Source: Streptomyces sp. A2-16 (GTDB lineage: Bacteria; Actinomycetota; Actinomycetes; Streptomycetales; Streptomycetaceae). Taken from it: a stretch of 64,000 bases of DNA. Where the stretch lies: contig NZ_CP063808.1 in the NCBI RefSeq assembly GCF_018128905.1, positions 2,170,001 to 2,234,000 of the forward strand. Direction: 5' to 3'. Made by a program: the position numbers and the translations under genes. Under the pieces are notes generated by a model. It did not search any database, was not told the origin of the DNA, and saw only the letters and a list, made by a program, of their open reading frames with translations. Below are positions 1-9,085 of this stretch, one piece after another. Each line of letters begins with the position of its first letter. Position 1 is the first letter of the stretch.

Positions 1-1
1 C

Positions 2-1474
2 GTCTCCGTGCACCGGACGGCCCGCAAGCGCGGCAGGCTGCGCGGCGCGGACTTCGGGCGGTTGCTGGTCCTGGTCGGCGAGGACGCGGACTGTTACGCC
101 GTCCTCGGCGAACTGCACACCTGTATGACCCCGGTCGTCTCCGAGTTCAAGGACTTCATCGCCGTACCGAAGTTCAACCTGTACCAGTCGCTGCACACCG
201 CGGTGGCCCGCGGTGACGGGCAGGTCGTCGAAGTCCTCATCCGCACCCACCAGATGCACAAGGTCGCCGAGGCCGGCGTCGTCGCGCTCGGCAATCCCTA
301 CGTGGGCCCTCCCGAAGAGCCGAGCGCGCTCGACGGCGAGCGCGTGGACCCCACCCGGCCCGGCTGGCTCTCCCGCCTGCTCGACTGGCAGGCGGCCGCG
401 CCCGACGCCGACACCTTCTGGTCCACCCTGCGCGAGGACCTCGCCCAGGACCGCGAGATCACCGTCTTCCGCCCCGACGGTGGCACCCTGGGGCTGCCCG
501 AGGGCGCGACCTGTGTGGACGCCGCGTACGCGCAGTACGGCGAGGACGCGCACGCGTGCCTCGGTGCCCGCGTCAACGGCCGTCTGGCGACCCTGAGCAC
601 CGTCCTGAAGGACGGGGACACCGTCCAGCTCCTCATGGGACAGGACCCGGCCGCCGAGCCCTCCAAGGAGTGGCTGGAGCACGCGCACACGCCCGCCGCC
701 CGGATCGCCATCCAGCGGTGGATCGCGACGCATCCTTCGCACGAGACGGCGGAGGGGGAGGAGGCCGAGGAGCGGGGCGGGACGGTCGACGCGACCCCGG
801 CCGCCAAGGCCGAGGACCTGCGGGAGACGCAGGTCGGGCCGGTCGGCCAGGTCGCGCGGGGTGATGCGGATCCCGTCCGGACCGCCGCCACGGAGTCGCG
901 GGCTGCCGACACACCCGACAGCGGGGGCCGGATCACCGCCGAGGCGCGGGCCTCCGTCGGCCCGGACCCCGCCGACCCGGCCGCCGACCGCGCGGGTGCC
1001 GATCTCCCGGCCGCCGACCGTCCGGGAGCCGCCGTCACCCTCATCGACCCGCCCGGCGCGACCGTACGACTGGCCGGCTGCTGCACACCCGTACCGCCCG
1101 ACGAGATCACCGGCTTCGCCGTGCGCGGGGGAGTGGTCACCGTGCACCGCGTCGAGTGCGCAGCGGTCGACCGAATGAAGGGCGTGGGCCGCAGAGAGGT
1201 GGGCGTGCGCTGGGGCGACACCGCAGAGTGCCGGGTCACGCTGTACGCGGAATCGTTCGGCCGCCCGCACCTCCTCGCCGACCTCACCGAGGCCATGGCG
1301 GGCGAGGGCGCCGAGATCGTCTCCGCGACCGTCGAACCACCCAGCCAGCAGCGGGTACGCCACACATACACGGTCCAACTGCCGGACGCGGCCCTGCTCC
1401 CCGCGCTGATGCGGGCGATGCGGAACGTGGCGGGCGTGTACGACGTGAGCAGGGCGCAGACGCTCGGGGGGTGA
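2..1474 (+). CDS. rshA: RelA/SpoT-family (p)ppGpp synthetase-like protein, 5'-truncated by window edge
   Basis: C-terminal part of a long RSH protein; the HD hydrolase half and the start lie outside the window. The visible order is: synthetase domain with the G-loop motif FNLYQSLHTAV and the following VEVLIRT (catalytic Glu retained), a TGS domain (DREITVFRPDGG onward), a long Ala/Asp-rich linker, the conserved zinc-finger/RIS region (LAGCCTPVPPDEITGF) and a C-terminal ACT domain. The AHW motif that normally follows the synthetase helix reads ALGNP here, and the DLVGVR strand is altered to DFGRLL, so this is a divergent second RSH rather than the canonical relA. Family role: making or degrading the stringent-response alarmone in the cytoplasm. 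It sits upstream of a peptidase and hflX, the arrangement I recall for S. coelicolor rshA. Whether it still synthesises ppGpp cannot be told from sequence. Confidence 0.85.
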   Translation, partial: VSVHRTARKRGRLRGADFGRLLVLVGEDADCYAVLGELHTCMTPVVSEFKDFIAVPKFNLYQSLHTAVARGDGQVVEVLIRTHQMHKVAEAGVVALGNPYVGPPEEPSALDGERVDPTRPGWLSRLLDWQAAAPDADTFWSTLREDLAQDREITVFRPDGGTLGLPEGATCVDAAYAQYGEDAHACLGARVNGRLATLSTVLKDGDTVQLLMGQDPAAEPSKEWLEHAHTPAARIAIQRWIATHPSHETAEGEEAEERGGTVDATPAAKAEDLRETQVGPVGQVARGDADPVRTAATESRAADTPDSGGRITAEARASVGPDPADPAADRAGADLPAADRPGAAVTLIDPPGATVRLAGCCTPVPPDEITGFAVRGGVVTVHRVECAAVDRMKGVGRREVGVRWGDTAECRVTLYAESFGRPHLLADLTEAMAGEGAEIVSATVEPPSQQRVRHTYTVQLPDAALLPALMRAMRNVAGVYDVSRAQTLGG

Positions 1475-1542
1475 CGGAGCGTCAAGGGTCGCGGGGGAGC
1501 GGGGGCTGTGCAGGTCTGGCTGTCGTGCGCCGGTAGGTGTTC

Positions 1543-1596
<54 letters not shown>

Positions 1597-1748
1597 CGGG
1601 CTCTGTGGGTCGAAAGCTGAGCTTCTCACGCGCGCGTGAGGGGCAGCAGGACCGCACGCGTCGCCTCAACGGGACCGGAAGACCCCGTTCGAGTGGGCCG
1701 GTCGCGCGTCGCCGCCGTGGCGCACGTGCGCGCTGGTAGCGGTGGTGC

Positions 1749-3302
1749 ATGCCGCTCACCCCCCGCACTCACGCCGGCCCCGCCCACCTGCACCTCAGCC
1801 CCGCCAGCCGGCCGGGCGGCGACGCCCTCCGTCGCCGTACCGGAAGCTCCCGTCGGCGCAGGGCGGCCGGGCTGCTCGCCTCCGCCGTCTGCGTCTGTCT
1901 GCTCGCCGCGAGCGCCCCGGCCGCGCCGCTCGGTGTCGGTGACCGCCTCTTCCCGCAGCTCGGCAACCCCGGCTACGACGTGGCGTCGTACGACCTCTCC
2001 TTCACCTATCCCGGCAGCAACAGCAAGCCGCTCACGGCCGTCACCACCATCGACGCCTGGACGACCACCGAACTCGACCGCGTCAACCTCGACTTCGCGC
2101 ACGGCGAGGTCCAGTCGGTGGACGTCGACGGACGGCCCGCGGCCTTCACGGGCGCCGGCGAGGACCTCGTGATCACGCCCGACGAACCGCTGCCCGCCGG
2201 CAGCTGGATGCGGATCACCGTCCGGCACACGAGCGACCCCGTGTCCGCCGCGGACCGGGACGGCGGCTGGGTGCGCACCGCGGACGGGCTCGCCATGGCC
2301 AACCAGGCCGACGCCGCCCACCTGGTGTTCCCGTGCAACGACCATCCCTCGGACAAGGCGATGTTCACCATCCGGGTGACCGCACCCGACGGCTACACGG
2401 CCGTCGCCAACGGCCTGCCGACCGACGTGGACCGCGTCGGCCGGGCGACCACCTGGACGTACCGCACCCAGCACCCCATGGCCACCGAGCTGGCGCAGGT
2501 GTCCATCGGCCGCTCCACCGTGCTGCACCGCAGCGGACCGCACGGACTGCCCGTCCGGGACGTCGTGCCCGCGAAGGACCGCGCCGCGCTCGAACCCTGG
2601 CTCGAGAAGACCCCCGGCCAGCTCGCCTGGATGGAGGGCAAGGTCGGGCCGTACCCCTTCGAGACGTACGGCATCCTCATGGCCGCCGCCGACACCGGCT
2701 TCGAGTTGGAAACTCAAACCCTTTCTCTCTTCGAGAAGGATCTCTTCACCGAGCCCGCCTACCCCAAGTGGTACGTCGAGTCGATCATGGTCCACGAGCT
2801 CGCCCACCAGTGGTTCGGCGACAGCGTCAGCCCGCGCACCTGGTCCGACGTGTGGCTCAACGAAGGACACGCCACCTGGTACGAGGCCCTCTACGCGGAG
2901 GAGAAGGCGGGCCGCACCCTGGAGGCCCGCATGAAGGCCGCATACGGCGCCTCCGACCGCTGGCGCGCCGCCGGCGGACCGCCCGCCGCCCCCAAGGCGC
3001 CGAAGCCCGGCCAGAAGATCAGCATCTTCCGGCCGAACGTCTACGACGGCGCGGCCCTGGTCCTCTACGCCCTGCGCCAGGAGATCGGCCGCCGGTCCTT
3101 CGAGAGCCTGGAACGGGCCTGGGTGCGGGAACACCGGGACGGCACGGCGTCGACCGCCGACTTCGTGCGCCTCGCCTCCCAGATCTCCGGACGCGACCTC
3201 GGCGGCTTCCTCCAGGGGTGGCTCCACGCCGAGAAGACCCCGCCGATGCCCGGCCACCCGGACTGGAAGGCCGTGACACCCGCCGTCGCACCCGTGAAAT
3301 AA
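1749..3302 (+). CDS. secreted M1-family zinc metallopeptidase
   Basis: Predicted exported aminopeptidase-type enzyme of 517 aa. The N-terminus has an Arg-rich n-region followed by a hydrophobic stretch (AAGLLASAVCVCLLAAS) and an Ala-rich cleavage region, so a signal peptide is likely. The zinc site HELAH (about residues 349-353) and the third ligand Glu in NEGHATWYE (about 372) keep the HEXXH-X18-E spacing of family M1. The usual GxMEN substrate motif is replaced by GFELETQT, as in other secreted actinobacterial members. The protein is shorter than cytosolic PepN because the large C-terminal helical domain is missing. The ATG was taken because it gives a complete signal peptide, although no strong ribosome site is seen. 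A hairpin follows the stop. Likely role: extracellular peptide trimming; the substrate is unknown. Confidence 0.88.
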   Translation: MPLTPRTHAGPAHLHLSPASRPGGDALRRRTGSSRRRRAAGLLASAVCVCLLAASAPAAPLGVGDRLFPQLGNPGYDVASYDLSFTYPGSNSKPLTAVTTIDAWTTTELDRVNLDFAHGEVQSVDVDGRPAAFTGAGEDLVITPDEPLPAGSWMRITVRHTSDPVSAADRDGGWVRTADGLAMANQADAAHLVFPCNDHPSDKAMFTIRVTAPDGYTAVANGLPTDVDRVGRATTWTYRTQHPMATELAQVSIGRSTVLHRSGPHGLPVRDVVPAKDRAALEPWLEKTPGQLAWMEGKVGPYPFETYGILMAAADTGFELETQTLSLFEKDLFTEPAYPKWYVESIMVHELAHQWFGDSVSPRTWSDVWLNEGHATWYEALYAEEKAGRTLEARMKAAYGASDRWRAAGGPPAAPKAPKPGQKISIFRPNVYDGAALVLYALRQEIGRRSFESLERAWVREHRDGTASTADFVRLASQISGRDLGGFLQGWLHAEKTPPMPGHPDWKAVTPAVAPVK

Positions 3303-3315
3303 GGCGGTGACGAGA

Positions 3316-3361
3316 CGCCCCGTACCGTGCGACCATCTTCAGGTCGGCGCGGCACGGGGCG
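3316..3361 (+). terminator. imperfect hairpin after M1 peptidase gene
   Basis: Outer stem CGCCCCGT/ACGGGGCG (8 bp) encloses an inner stem CGACC/GGTCG separated by internal loops. It starts 13 bases after the peptidase stop and before hflX. There is no T-tract, as is common in Streptomyces. Confidence 0.5.
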
Positions 3362-3436
3362 CGGGAATCTCCCGGGGTACTCGTGCGTTGAGACACATGA
3401 CCGCCGAATCGGAATCCCCATCGACGTAAGGATCAA

Positions 3437-4933
3437 ATGACCTCCTCTTCATCCCCTTCCCAGGACACGCAGCGCCTCGCGCACACTTACGCCGAAGGTC
3501 TTCGGGCCGATGCCCTGATGGAAGAGGACGTCGCCTGGAGCCACGAGATCGACGGAGAGCGGGACGGCGAGCAGTTCGACCGCTCCGAGCGCGCGGCCCT
3601 GCGCCGCGTAGCCGGCCTCTCCACCGAGCTCGAGGACGTCACCGAGGTCGAGTACCGGCAGCTCCGTCTGGAGCGGGTCGTCCTCGTCGGCGTCTGGACC
3701 ACGGGGACCGCGCAGGACGCCGACAACTCCCTCGCGGAGCTCGCCGCCCTCGCGGAGACCGCCGGCGCACTCGTGCTCGACGGCGTGATCCAGCGCCGCG
3801 ACAAGCCCGACGCGGCCACCTTCATCGGTTCCGGCAAGGCCCTGGAGCTGCGTGACATCGTCGTGGAGTCCGGCGCGGACACCGTCATCTGCGACGGCGA
3901 GCTCAGCCCCGGCCAGCTCATCGCCCTGGAAGACGTCGTCAAGGTCAAGGTCATCGACCGTACGGCCCTGATCCTCGACATCTTCGCCCAGCACGCCAAG
4001 TCCCGAGAGGGCAAGGCGCAGGTCGCGCTCGCGCAGATGCAGTACATGCTGCCGCGACTGCGCGGCTGGGGTCAGTCGCTGTCCCGTCAGATGGGCGGCG
4101 GCAAGGGCGGCGGCCTCGCCACCCGTGGTCCCGGTGAGACCAAGATCGAGACGGACCGGCGTCGGATCCGCGAGAAGATGGCGAAGATGCGCCGGGAGAT
4201 CGCGGACATGAAGACCGGCCGCGAGATCAAGCGCCAGGAACGCAAGCGCCACAAGGTGCCCTCGGTCGCCATCGCGGGCTACACCAACGCCGGCAAGTCG
4301 TCCCTGCTCAACCGCCTCACGGGCGCGGGCGTCCTGGTCGAGAACGCCCTGTTCGCGACCCTGGACCCCACCGTCCGCCGGGCAGAGACCCCGAGCGGCC
4401 GTCTGTACACGCTGGCCGACACCGTCGGTTTTGTACGACACCTGCCGCACCACCTGGTCGAGGCGTTCCGCTCCACCATGGAGGAGGTCGGCGAGTCCGA
4501 CCTGATCCTGCACGTGGTGGACGGCTCGCACCCGAACCCGGAGGAGCAGCTGGCCGCCGTACGCGAGGTGATCAGGGACGTCGGCGCCACCGGCGTCCCC
4601 GAGATCGTCGTGATCAACAAGGCCGACGCTGCGGACCCGCTGACGCTCCAGCGGCTGATGCGGGTCGAGAAGCGCTCCATCGCGGTCTCGGCCCGGACCG
4701 GCCAGGGCATCACCGAGCTGCTCGCCCTGATCGACAACGAACTGCCCAGGCCGTCCGTCGAGATCGAGGCGCTCGTGCCGTACACCCACGGCAAGCTGGT
4801 CGCCCGCGCCCATGACGAGGGCGAGGTGATCTCCGAGGAGCACACGGCGGAGGGCACCCTGCTCAAGGTCCGGGTGCACGAGGAACTGGCCGCGGATCTG
4901 GCGCCGTACGTGCCGGCACCGGTTGTGGCCTGA
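3437..4933 (+). CDS. hflX: ribosome-associated GTPase HflX
   Basis: 498-aa GTPase of the Obg-HflX superfamily. The N-terminal HflX domain is followed by the glycine-rich segment GGGKGGGLATRGPGETKIETD, a coiled basic helix, and the G domain with G1 AGYTNAGKSS (about residues 280-288), G3 DTVGF and G4 NKAD. HflX binds the 50S subunit and rescues or splits stalled ribosomes in stress. The ATG follows an AAGGA site at 8 bases' spacing. An N-terminal extension of about 60 residues relative to E. coli HflX is usual for actinobacteria. The gene ends in a strong terminator and appears monocistronic. Confidence 0.97.
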   Translation: MTSSSSPSQDTQRLAHTYAEGLRADALMEEDVAWSHEIDGERDGEQFDRSERAALRRVAGLSTELEDVTEVEYRQLRLERVVLVGVWTTGTAQDADNSLAELAALAETAGALVLDGVIQRRDKPDAATFIGSGKALELRDIVVESGADTVICDGELSPGQLIALEDVVKVKVIDRTALILDIFAQHAKSREGKAQVALAQMQYMLPRLRGWGQSLSRQMGGGKGGGLATRGPGETKIETDRRRIREKMAKMRREIADMKTGREIKRQERKRHKVPSVAIAGYTNAGKSSLLNRLTGAGVLVENALFATLDPTVRRAETPSGRLYTLADTVGFVRHLPHHLVEAFRSTMEEVGESDLILHVVDGSHPNPEEQLAAVREVIRDVGATGVPEIVVINKADAADPLTLQRLMRVEKRSIAVSARTGQGITELLALIDNELPRPSVEIEALVPYTHGKLVARAHDEGEVISEEHTAEGTLLKVRVHEELAADLAPYVPAPVVA

Positions 4934-4952
4934 GTGCCGTAGCTCTGCTGAG

Positions 4953-4982
4953 AGGCCCGCCCCTTCGAGAAGGGGCGGGCCT
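4953..4982 (+). terminator. strong rho-independent-type hairpin after hflX
   Basis: Perfect 14-bp stem (AGGCCCGCCCCTTC paired with GAAGGGGCGGGCCT) with a very tight loop, 20 bases past the hflX stop. Confidence 0.9.
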
Positions 4983-5089
4983 TCGGCGTGTTCGGTCGGT
5001 GAGCCGTGGTCGCGGTCGCGACCGTGGGCGTCCGGACGGTTTGAGGGGTGCAGGGCCGGGTGGCCCGGGGGTCGGGGGAGTCGGGGACG

Positions 5090-6319
5090 TCACTGCCCCG
5101 CGAACTTCTGACTCACCGAGTCGTACACCCCCTCGGCCACCTCACCCAGCCGGGGGCCGGCCAGCCAGCCCGCGTTCACCGGGCCGATCGAGGTGTTGGA
5201 CACCAGCGCCGGCTCTCCGTCCGCACCCGCCGCGACCCAGCCGCCGCCGGACGAACCACCGGTCATAGTGCAGCCGATCCGGTACATCGTCGGATCCGAG
5301 GCGTTGATCGACAGCCGTCCCGGCCGGTCCTGGCACTGATACAGCGTCTCCCCGTCGAACGGCGCCGCCGCCGGATACCCGCTGGCCGTGATGGTCTCGA
5401 CCCTCGGCACCGCCGGAGCGGCGAAGTTCACCGGCAGCGCCGAACCGACCGTCTCCTCCAACGACTTGCCGGTCCCGCCCTCCTCCGGCGTCACATGGAT
5501 GACGGCGAAGTCGTACGGCGCACCGGCCCCACCCGTCGGACCGCCCTGCGCGATCCACTGGTCCGAGGTCCGCGCCCAGTCGGCCCACCAGACGCCGTAC
5601 GGAGCCACCTCGTCCTCGGTCGCACCGGCCAACTCCGCTGCCGACAGGGCCCGGTCGTTGTACGACGGCACGAACGCGATGTTGCGGTACCAGCCGCCGC
5701 TCCTGCCCGCGTGCACACAATGCCCCGCCGTCCACACCATGTTCGACCTGCCCGGGTTGGCCGGGTCCTCCACGACCGTCGCCGAACAGACCATCGTGCC
5801 TTCGGGGGAGTCGAAGAACACCTTGCCCGCCACAGGGACCTTGTCGTGGTACGTAGGCGACACGGCCCTCGCGTCCACCGGCGCCGGCTCGGGGTCGGTC
5901 ACTCCCTGGTCACCCGAGAGGTCGCTGTCCTGGACACCGCGGTCGGGGTCCTGGGCCTCCCGCATCCGCTCCGGATCCCACAGACCCTCGATGATGGGGT
6001 TGATGTAGTCCTGGGCCTCGCGCAGCCAGTCGTCCCTGTCCCAGTTCTTCCAGTCGCCGTTCTTCCACTTGTCGATATCGATCCCGTGTTCCTTGAGCTC
6101 GTCCCTGATGTCGTCCGGGATCGTGATCTTGCCGTCCCCCTCCGACGGTGAGGAGGCGGAGGCCTGCGCGTTCGCCTCCGGATCGCCGGAGCCGCAGCCG
6201 GTGGCGGTCAGTGCCAGCACCGAAGCGAGGGCCATGGCGGCCAGCACAGGTGAGCTTCTGCGGCGCCCGCCCCCAGAGCCTTCGCCGCGAGCGGACAACG
6301 ACAGTGGTTCGTATCGCAT
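5090..6319 (-). CDS. lipoprotein serine protease, trypsin-like fold
   Basis: 409-aa putative exported serine protease. The N-terminus has an RRR cluster, a hydrophobic run (VLAAMALASVLALTATG) and a lipobox-like Cys (TATGC), which suggests a lipid anchor. An acidic, Trp-rich linker with repeated KW/DW motifs (about residues 65-110) precedes the catalytic domain. Candidate triad: His in WTAGHCVH, Asp in PYDFAVIHV, Ser in MTGGSSGGG. The start was placed at the ATG preceded by an excellent GGGGGAGG ribosome site; a longer reading from 6424 has no such site. It faces the divergent siderophore locus, and its 3' end converges on hflX. The substrate is unknown; it resembles the secreted peptidases common in Streptomyces. 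Confidence 0.88.
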   Translation of the reverse strand: MRYEPLSLSARGEGSGGGRRRSSPVLAAMALASVLALTATGCGSGDPEANAQASASSPSEGDGKITIPDDIRDELKEHGIDIDKWKNGDWKNWDRDDWLREAQDYINPIIEGLWDPERMREAQDPDRGVQDSDLSGDQGVTDPEPAPVDARAVSPTYHDKVPVAGKVFFDSPEGTMVCSATVVEDPANPGRSNMVWTAGHCVHAGRSGGWYRNIAFVPSYNDRALSAAELAGATEDEVAPYGVWWADWARTSDQWIAQGGPTGGAGAPYDFAVIHVTPEEGGTGKSLEETVGSALPVNFAAPAVPRVETITASGYPAAAPFDGETLYQCQDRPGRLSINASDPTMYRIGCTMTGGSSGGGWVAAGADGEPALVSNTSIGPVNAGWLAGPRLGEVAEGVYDSVSQKFAGQ

Positions 6320-6711
6320 GCTCTGCCTCCCCCTGGTGTGGACGAACCCGGCGCCGGAACCGGGGACTTCCCGCAGACGACCCGTGAGTCCACCCCCCGG
6401 CACCGCGCCTTGGAACGGCATCACACACTATGCGCCCGCTATGGGCGACTTCCGACGGAACCGCAACAGTTCCGTCACGCCAAAGATCTTCAGACAACCC
6501 GTAACCCGATGAACAGTCCGGGGTTGGTAGCGATGGGGGCTCGCCGCCGACGGGCGGTGCGGTCCCCGGCGCCACAATCCCCGGCGTTCTCCCGACAGTC
6601 GGGGCATCGATGTGCCGAGATGTCGAGCAAAGGATCCCGGGGTTCCGTATGTCGGGGCGGGCGAGTCCGCGCGAACCGCCTGCCCCCGCACAGCGCGACG
6701 ACGGGAGAACC
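6320..6711. promoter_or_regulatory. divergent intergenic region, protease / siderophore locus
   Basis: 392 bases between two divergent genes. It must carry promoters for both, but I see no clear -35/-10 pair. I searched by eye for a DmdR/IdeR-type iron box (TTAGGTTAGGCTAACCTAA-like) on both strands and found none, which is notable upstream of a siderophore gene. Confidence 0.5.
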
Positions 6712-8298
6712 ATGGCCGTGACCGAGACCGCACCCGGGGAGGCCATGGCGGCCCCCACCGCCGTCGCCGAGCCGTCGCAGGCCCGCTCCGCGCACGAGGG
6801 GATCCTGCGGCGCCAGTCGGCCCGCGAATCGGCGGCCCGCACCTACGCCCGAGCCCTGCCGATCGTCCCCGTACGCGCACGAGGCCTGACCATCGAGGGC
6901 GCCGACGGCCGCCGCTACCTCGACTGCCTCTCGGGTGCCGGCACCCTGGCCCTCGGACACAACCACCCCGTGGTCCTGGAAGCCATTCGCAAGGTCCTCG
7001 ACTCGGGCGCGCCCCTCCACGTCCTCGACCTGGCCACCCCCGTCAAGGACGCCTTCACCACCGAACTGTTCCGCACTCTTCCTCCCGGACTGGCCGGCCA
7101 CGCACGCGTGCAGTTCTGCGGCCCGGCCGGCACCGACGCGGTGGAGGCCGCCTTCAAGCTCGTACGCGCCGCGACCGGCCGCAACGGCATGCTCGCCTTC
7201 GCCGGCGCCTACCATGGCATGACCTCCGGCGCGCTCGAAGCGTCCGGCGACGCCCTCGACGTACGGGTCGCCCGGCTGCCCTATCCGCAGGACTACCGCT
7301 GCCCCTTCGGGGTCGGTGGCCCCCACGGCGCCGAACTCGCCGCCCGCTGGACCGAATCCGTCCTTGACGACCCCAAGTCCGGGGTGCCGCTGCCCGCCGG
7401 GATGATCCTCGAACCCGTCCAGGGTGAGGGCGGGGTCCTCCCGGCCCCGGACGAGTGGATGCGGCGCATGCGCCGGATCACCGCCGATCGCTCGATCCCG
7501 CTCATCGCCGACGAGGTCCAGACGGGAGTCGGCCGCACCGGCGCCTTCTGGGCCGTTGAGCACAGCGGCATCACCCCTGACGTGATGGTCCTCTCCAAGG
7601 CCATCGGCGGCAGCCTGCCACTCGCTGTCGTCGTCTACCGCGACGACCTCGACGTCTGGGAACCCGGCGCCCACGCCGGCACCTTCCGCGGCAACCAACT
7701 CGCCATGGCCGCGGGCACGGCCACGATGGCCTACGTCCGCGAGAACGGCCTCACGGAACGCGCGGCCACGCTGGGTGCGCGGATGCTGGCTCAACTCCGT
7801 GAGCTGAGCCGGGAGTTCGCCGTCGTCGGTGATGTGCGGGGGCGGGGGTTGATGATCGGGGTGGAGATGGTGGAGGGGGAAGGGGAGAGGGAGAGCAAGT
7901 GGGAGGGACGGGGCCTCGGTGCGCCCGGTGGCTCCGGTGATTCCGGTGTCTCTGATGGGGTGAGTGGGTTCGGTGGGGCCGCCGGATCCGCTGGTGCGAG
8001 TGCCGCGATGACGCCCCGCGCCGTTTCGTCTCCTCGCCCTGCCTCCCCCGAGCTTGCTGCCGCCGTCCAGCGAGAGTGTCTCAGGCGTGGCCTGATCGTC
8101 GAGCTCGGTGGCCGTCACGCGAGCGTCGTCCGCCTGCTCCCGCCTCTGACGATCACTGACGAACAGGCCACCGCCGTCCTCGACCGCCTCGCCGACGCCG
8201 TGGCAGTGGTGGCCCGCGATCACGGACCCGGTGGCAGGAGGCAACAGCATCACCGAGGTCGGAGCTGGGGCGACGGGGCGGTGACGTCGGCGGGGTGA
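6712..8298 (+). CDS. class III aminotransferase (diaminobutyrate:2-oxoglutarate type), siderophore locus
   Basis: 528-aa PLP-dependent fold-type I aminotransferase. Family hallmarks are the GHNHP segment, AYHGMT, DEVQTGVGRTG and the PLP-binding lysine in LSKAIGG (about residue 296). The closest family is the 2,4-diaminobutyrate aminotransferases, which supply the diamine for hydroxamate or carboxylate siderophores. The ATG at 6712 has a GGGAG site; an upstream in-frame start at 6610 does not. Residues from about 385 to 440 are a Gly/Ser/Ala-rich insertion (SGDSGVSDGVSGFGGAAGS) with poor third-position GC, splitting the C-terminal domain just after a normally continuous GVEMV strand. The core before and after is intact. 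It is followed by an IucA/IucC synthetase and an acyltransferase, which supports a role in siderophore precursor supply. Confidence 0.88.
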   Translation: MAVTETAPGEAMAAPTAVAEPSQARSAHEGILRRQSARESAARTYARALPIVPVRARGLTIEGADGRRYLDCLSGAGTLALGHNHPVVLEAIRKVLDSGAPLHVLDLATPVKDAFTTELFRTLPPGLAGHARVQFCGPAGTDAVEAAFKLVRAATGRNGMLAFAGAYHGMTSGALEASGDALDVRVARLPYPQDYRCPFGVGGPHGAELAARWTESVLDDPKSGVPLPAGMILEPVQGEGGVLPAPDEWMRRMRRITADRSIPLIADEVQTGVGRTGAFWAVEHSGITPDVMVLSKAIGGSLPLAVVVYRDDLDVWEPGAHAGTFRGNQLAMAAGTATMAYVRENGLTERAATLGARMLAQLRELSREFAVVGDVRGRGLMIGVEMVEGEGERESKWEGRGLGAPGGSGDSGVSDGVSGFGGAAGSAGASAAMTPRAVSSPRPASPELAAAVQRECLRRGLIVELGGRHASVVRLLPPLTITDEQATAVLDRLADAVAVVARDHGPGGRRQQHHRGRSWGDGAVTSAG

Positions 8299-9085
8299 CG
8301 GCTGGAGCTGAAGGGACAGCAAAGGCTGGTGCCTTGGCTGAGGCTGCTGGAGCGCCGGTAGCCGACGTGCTGGCGGCTGACTCCGGCAGAACGGCAAACG
8401 GTTCCGTGGCGGTTGGTGTGGACGGAGCGGCAGCGGTCGGCGTCCTGGCTGGAGCCGCCGTACATGAAACCGGCTTAGCAGCCATGGCTTCGGCCCGCAC
8501 GGCAGCTTCCCCCGACGCTGGTTGGCAACCGTACTTGGGGCCGAGGCCGGGCCTGGGGGCGGTGTCGATGCTGGGGCGCGCGGCGAAGCCAGGGCCGGGG
8601 TCGGATTCAGGAGCCGGAGCCGGAGTTGGAGCCGAGGTCCGGACTCGGTCCGGAGTCGGACCTGGGTCCGGAGTCGAGGCCGGAGCTGGATCGGAAGCCG
8701 GAGCCGGAATCGGAGCCAGAGTCGGTGTTGGCGAAGGGGTTGGTGTTGGCGGTGGCGTTGAGGCTCGGGTCGGCGCTGCACCCGGAGTCGGTCCGGAACC
8801 CGAAGCCCGGCCCAGCCCCGCAAATGCCACCACCCCCTGCGCCACAGACCGAACCGTCGCCCGACATCCACTTCCACAGCCACCGACGCCCCCGAACGAC
8901 CGCCACCACGCTGATCGCGCACTGGCCCCTTCACGAACACCCCCTCCACGACCCCACCCCTCACCGCCACCAGCTCCCGACCAGCCGCTCCGGACCGGCA
9001 CGACAGCCCCAGCCTCAACGAGACAGCAGCTCGCCGAGTCAGATCCACCCCTCCAAGGCAGAACCACCCCCGAGGAACCCCGAAC
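8299..9085. other. low-complexity interval inside the siderophore locus, no convincing gene
   Basis: 787 bases between the aminotransferase and the IucA/IucC gene. An open frame of 264 codons spans it (GTG overlapping the upstream stop as GTGA; TGA overlapping the downstream TTG start). The predicted product is only Ala/Gly-rich then Pro/Thr-rich, and the codons lack the near-universal G/C third base of neighbouring genes. A 6-bp periodicity (GGAGCC-like) occupies the middle. I treat it as expanded repeat DNA that stays open by composition, but the double start/stop overlap leaves a small chance that it is a real linker gene. Confidence 0.6.
8608..8730. repeat. degenerate GGAGCC-type hexamer array
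   Basis: About 120 bases made of imperfect 6-bp units of the form GGAGCC, GGAGTT, GGACTC and GGAATC. It lies within the low-complexity interval between two siderophore genes. Confidence 0.7.

Noticed and set aside
6337..6345. Single DnaA-box-like TGTGGACGA in the protease leader
   Set aside because: Isolated relaxed 9-mers occur by chance at this GC content; no second box nearby.
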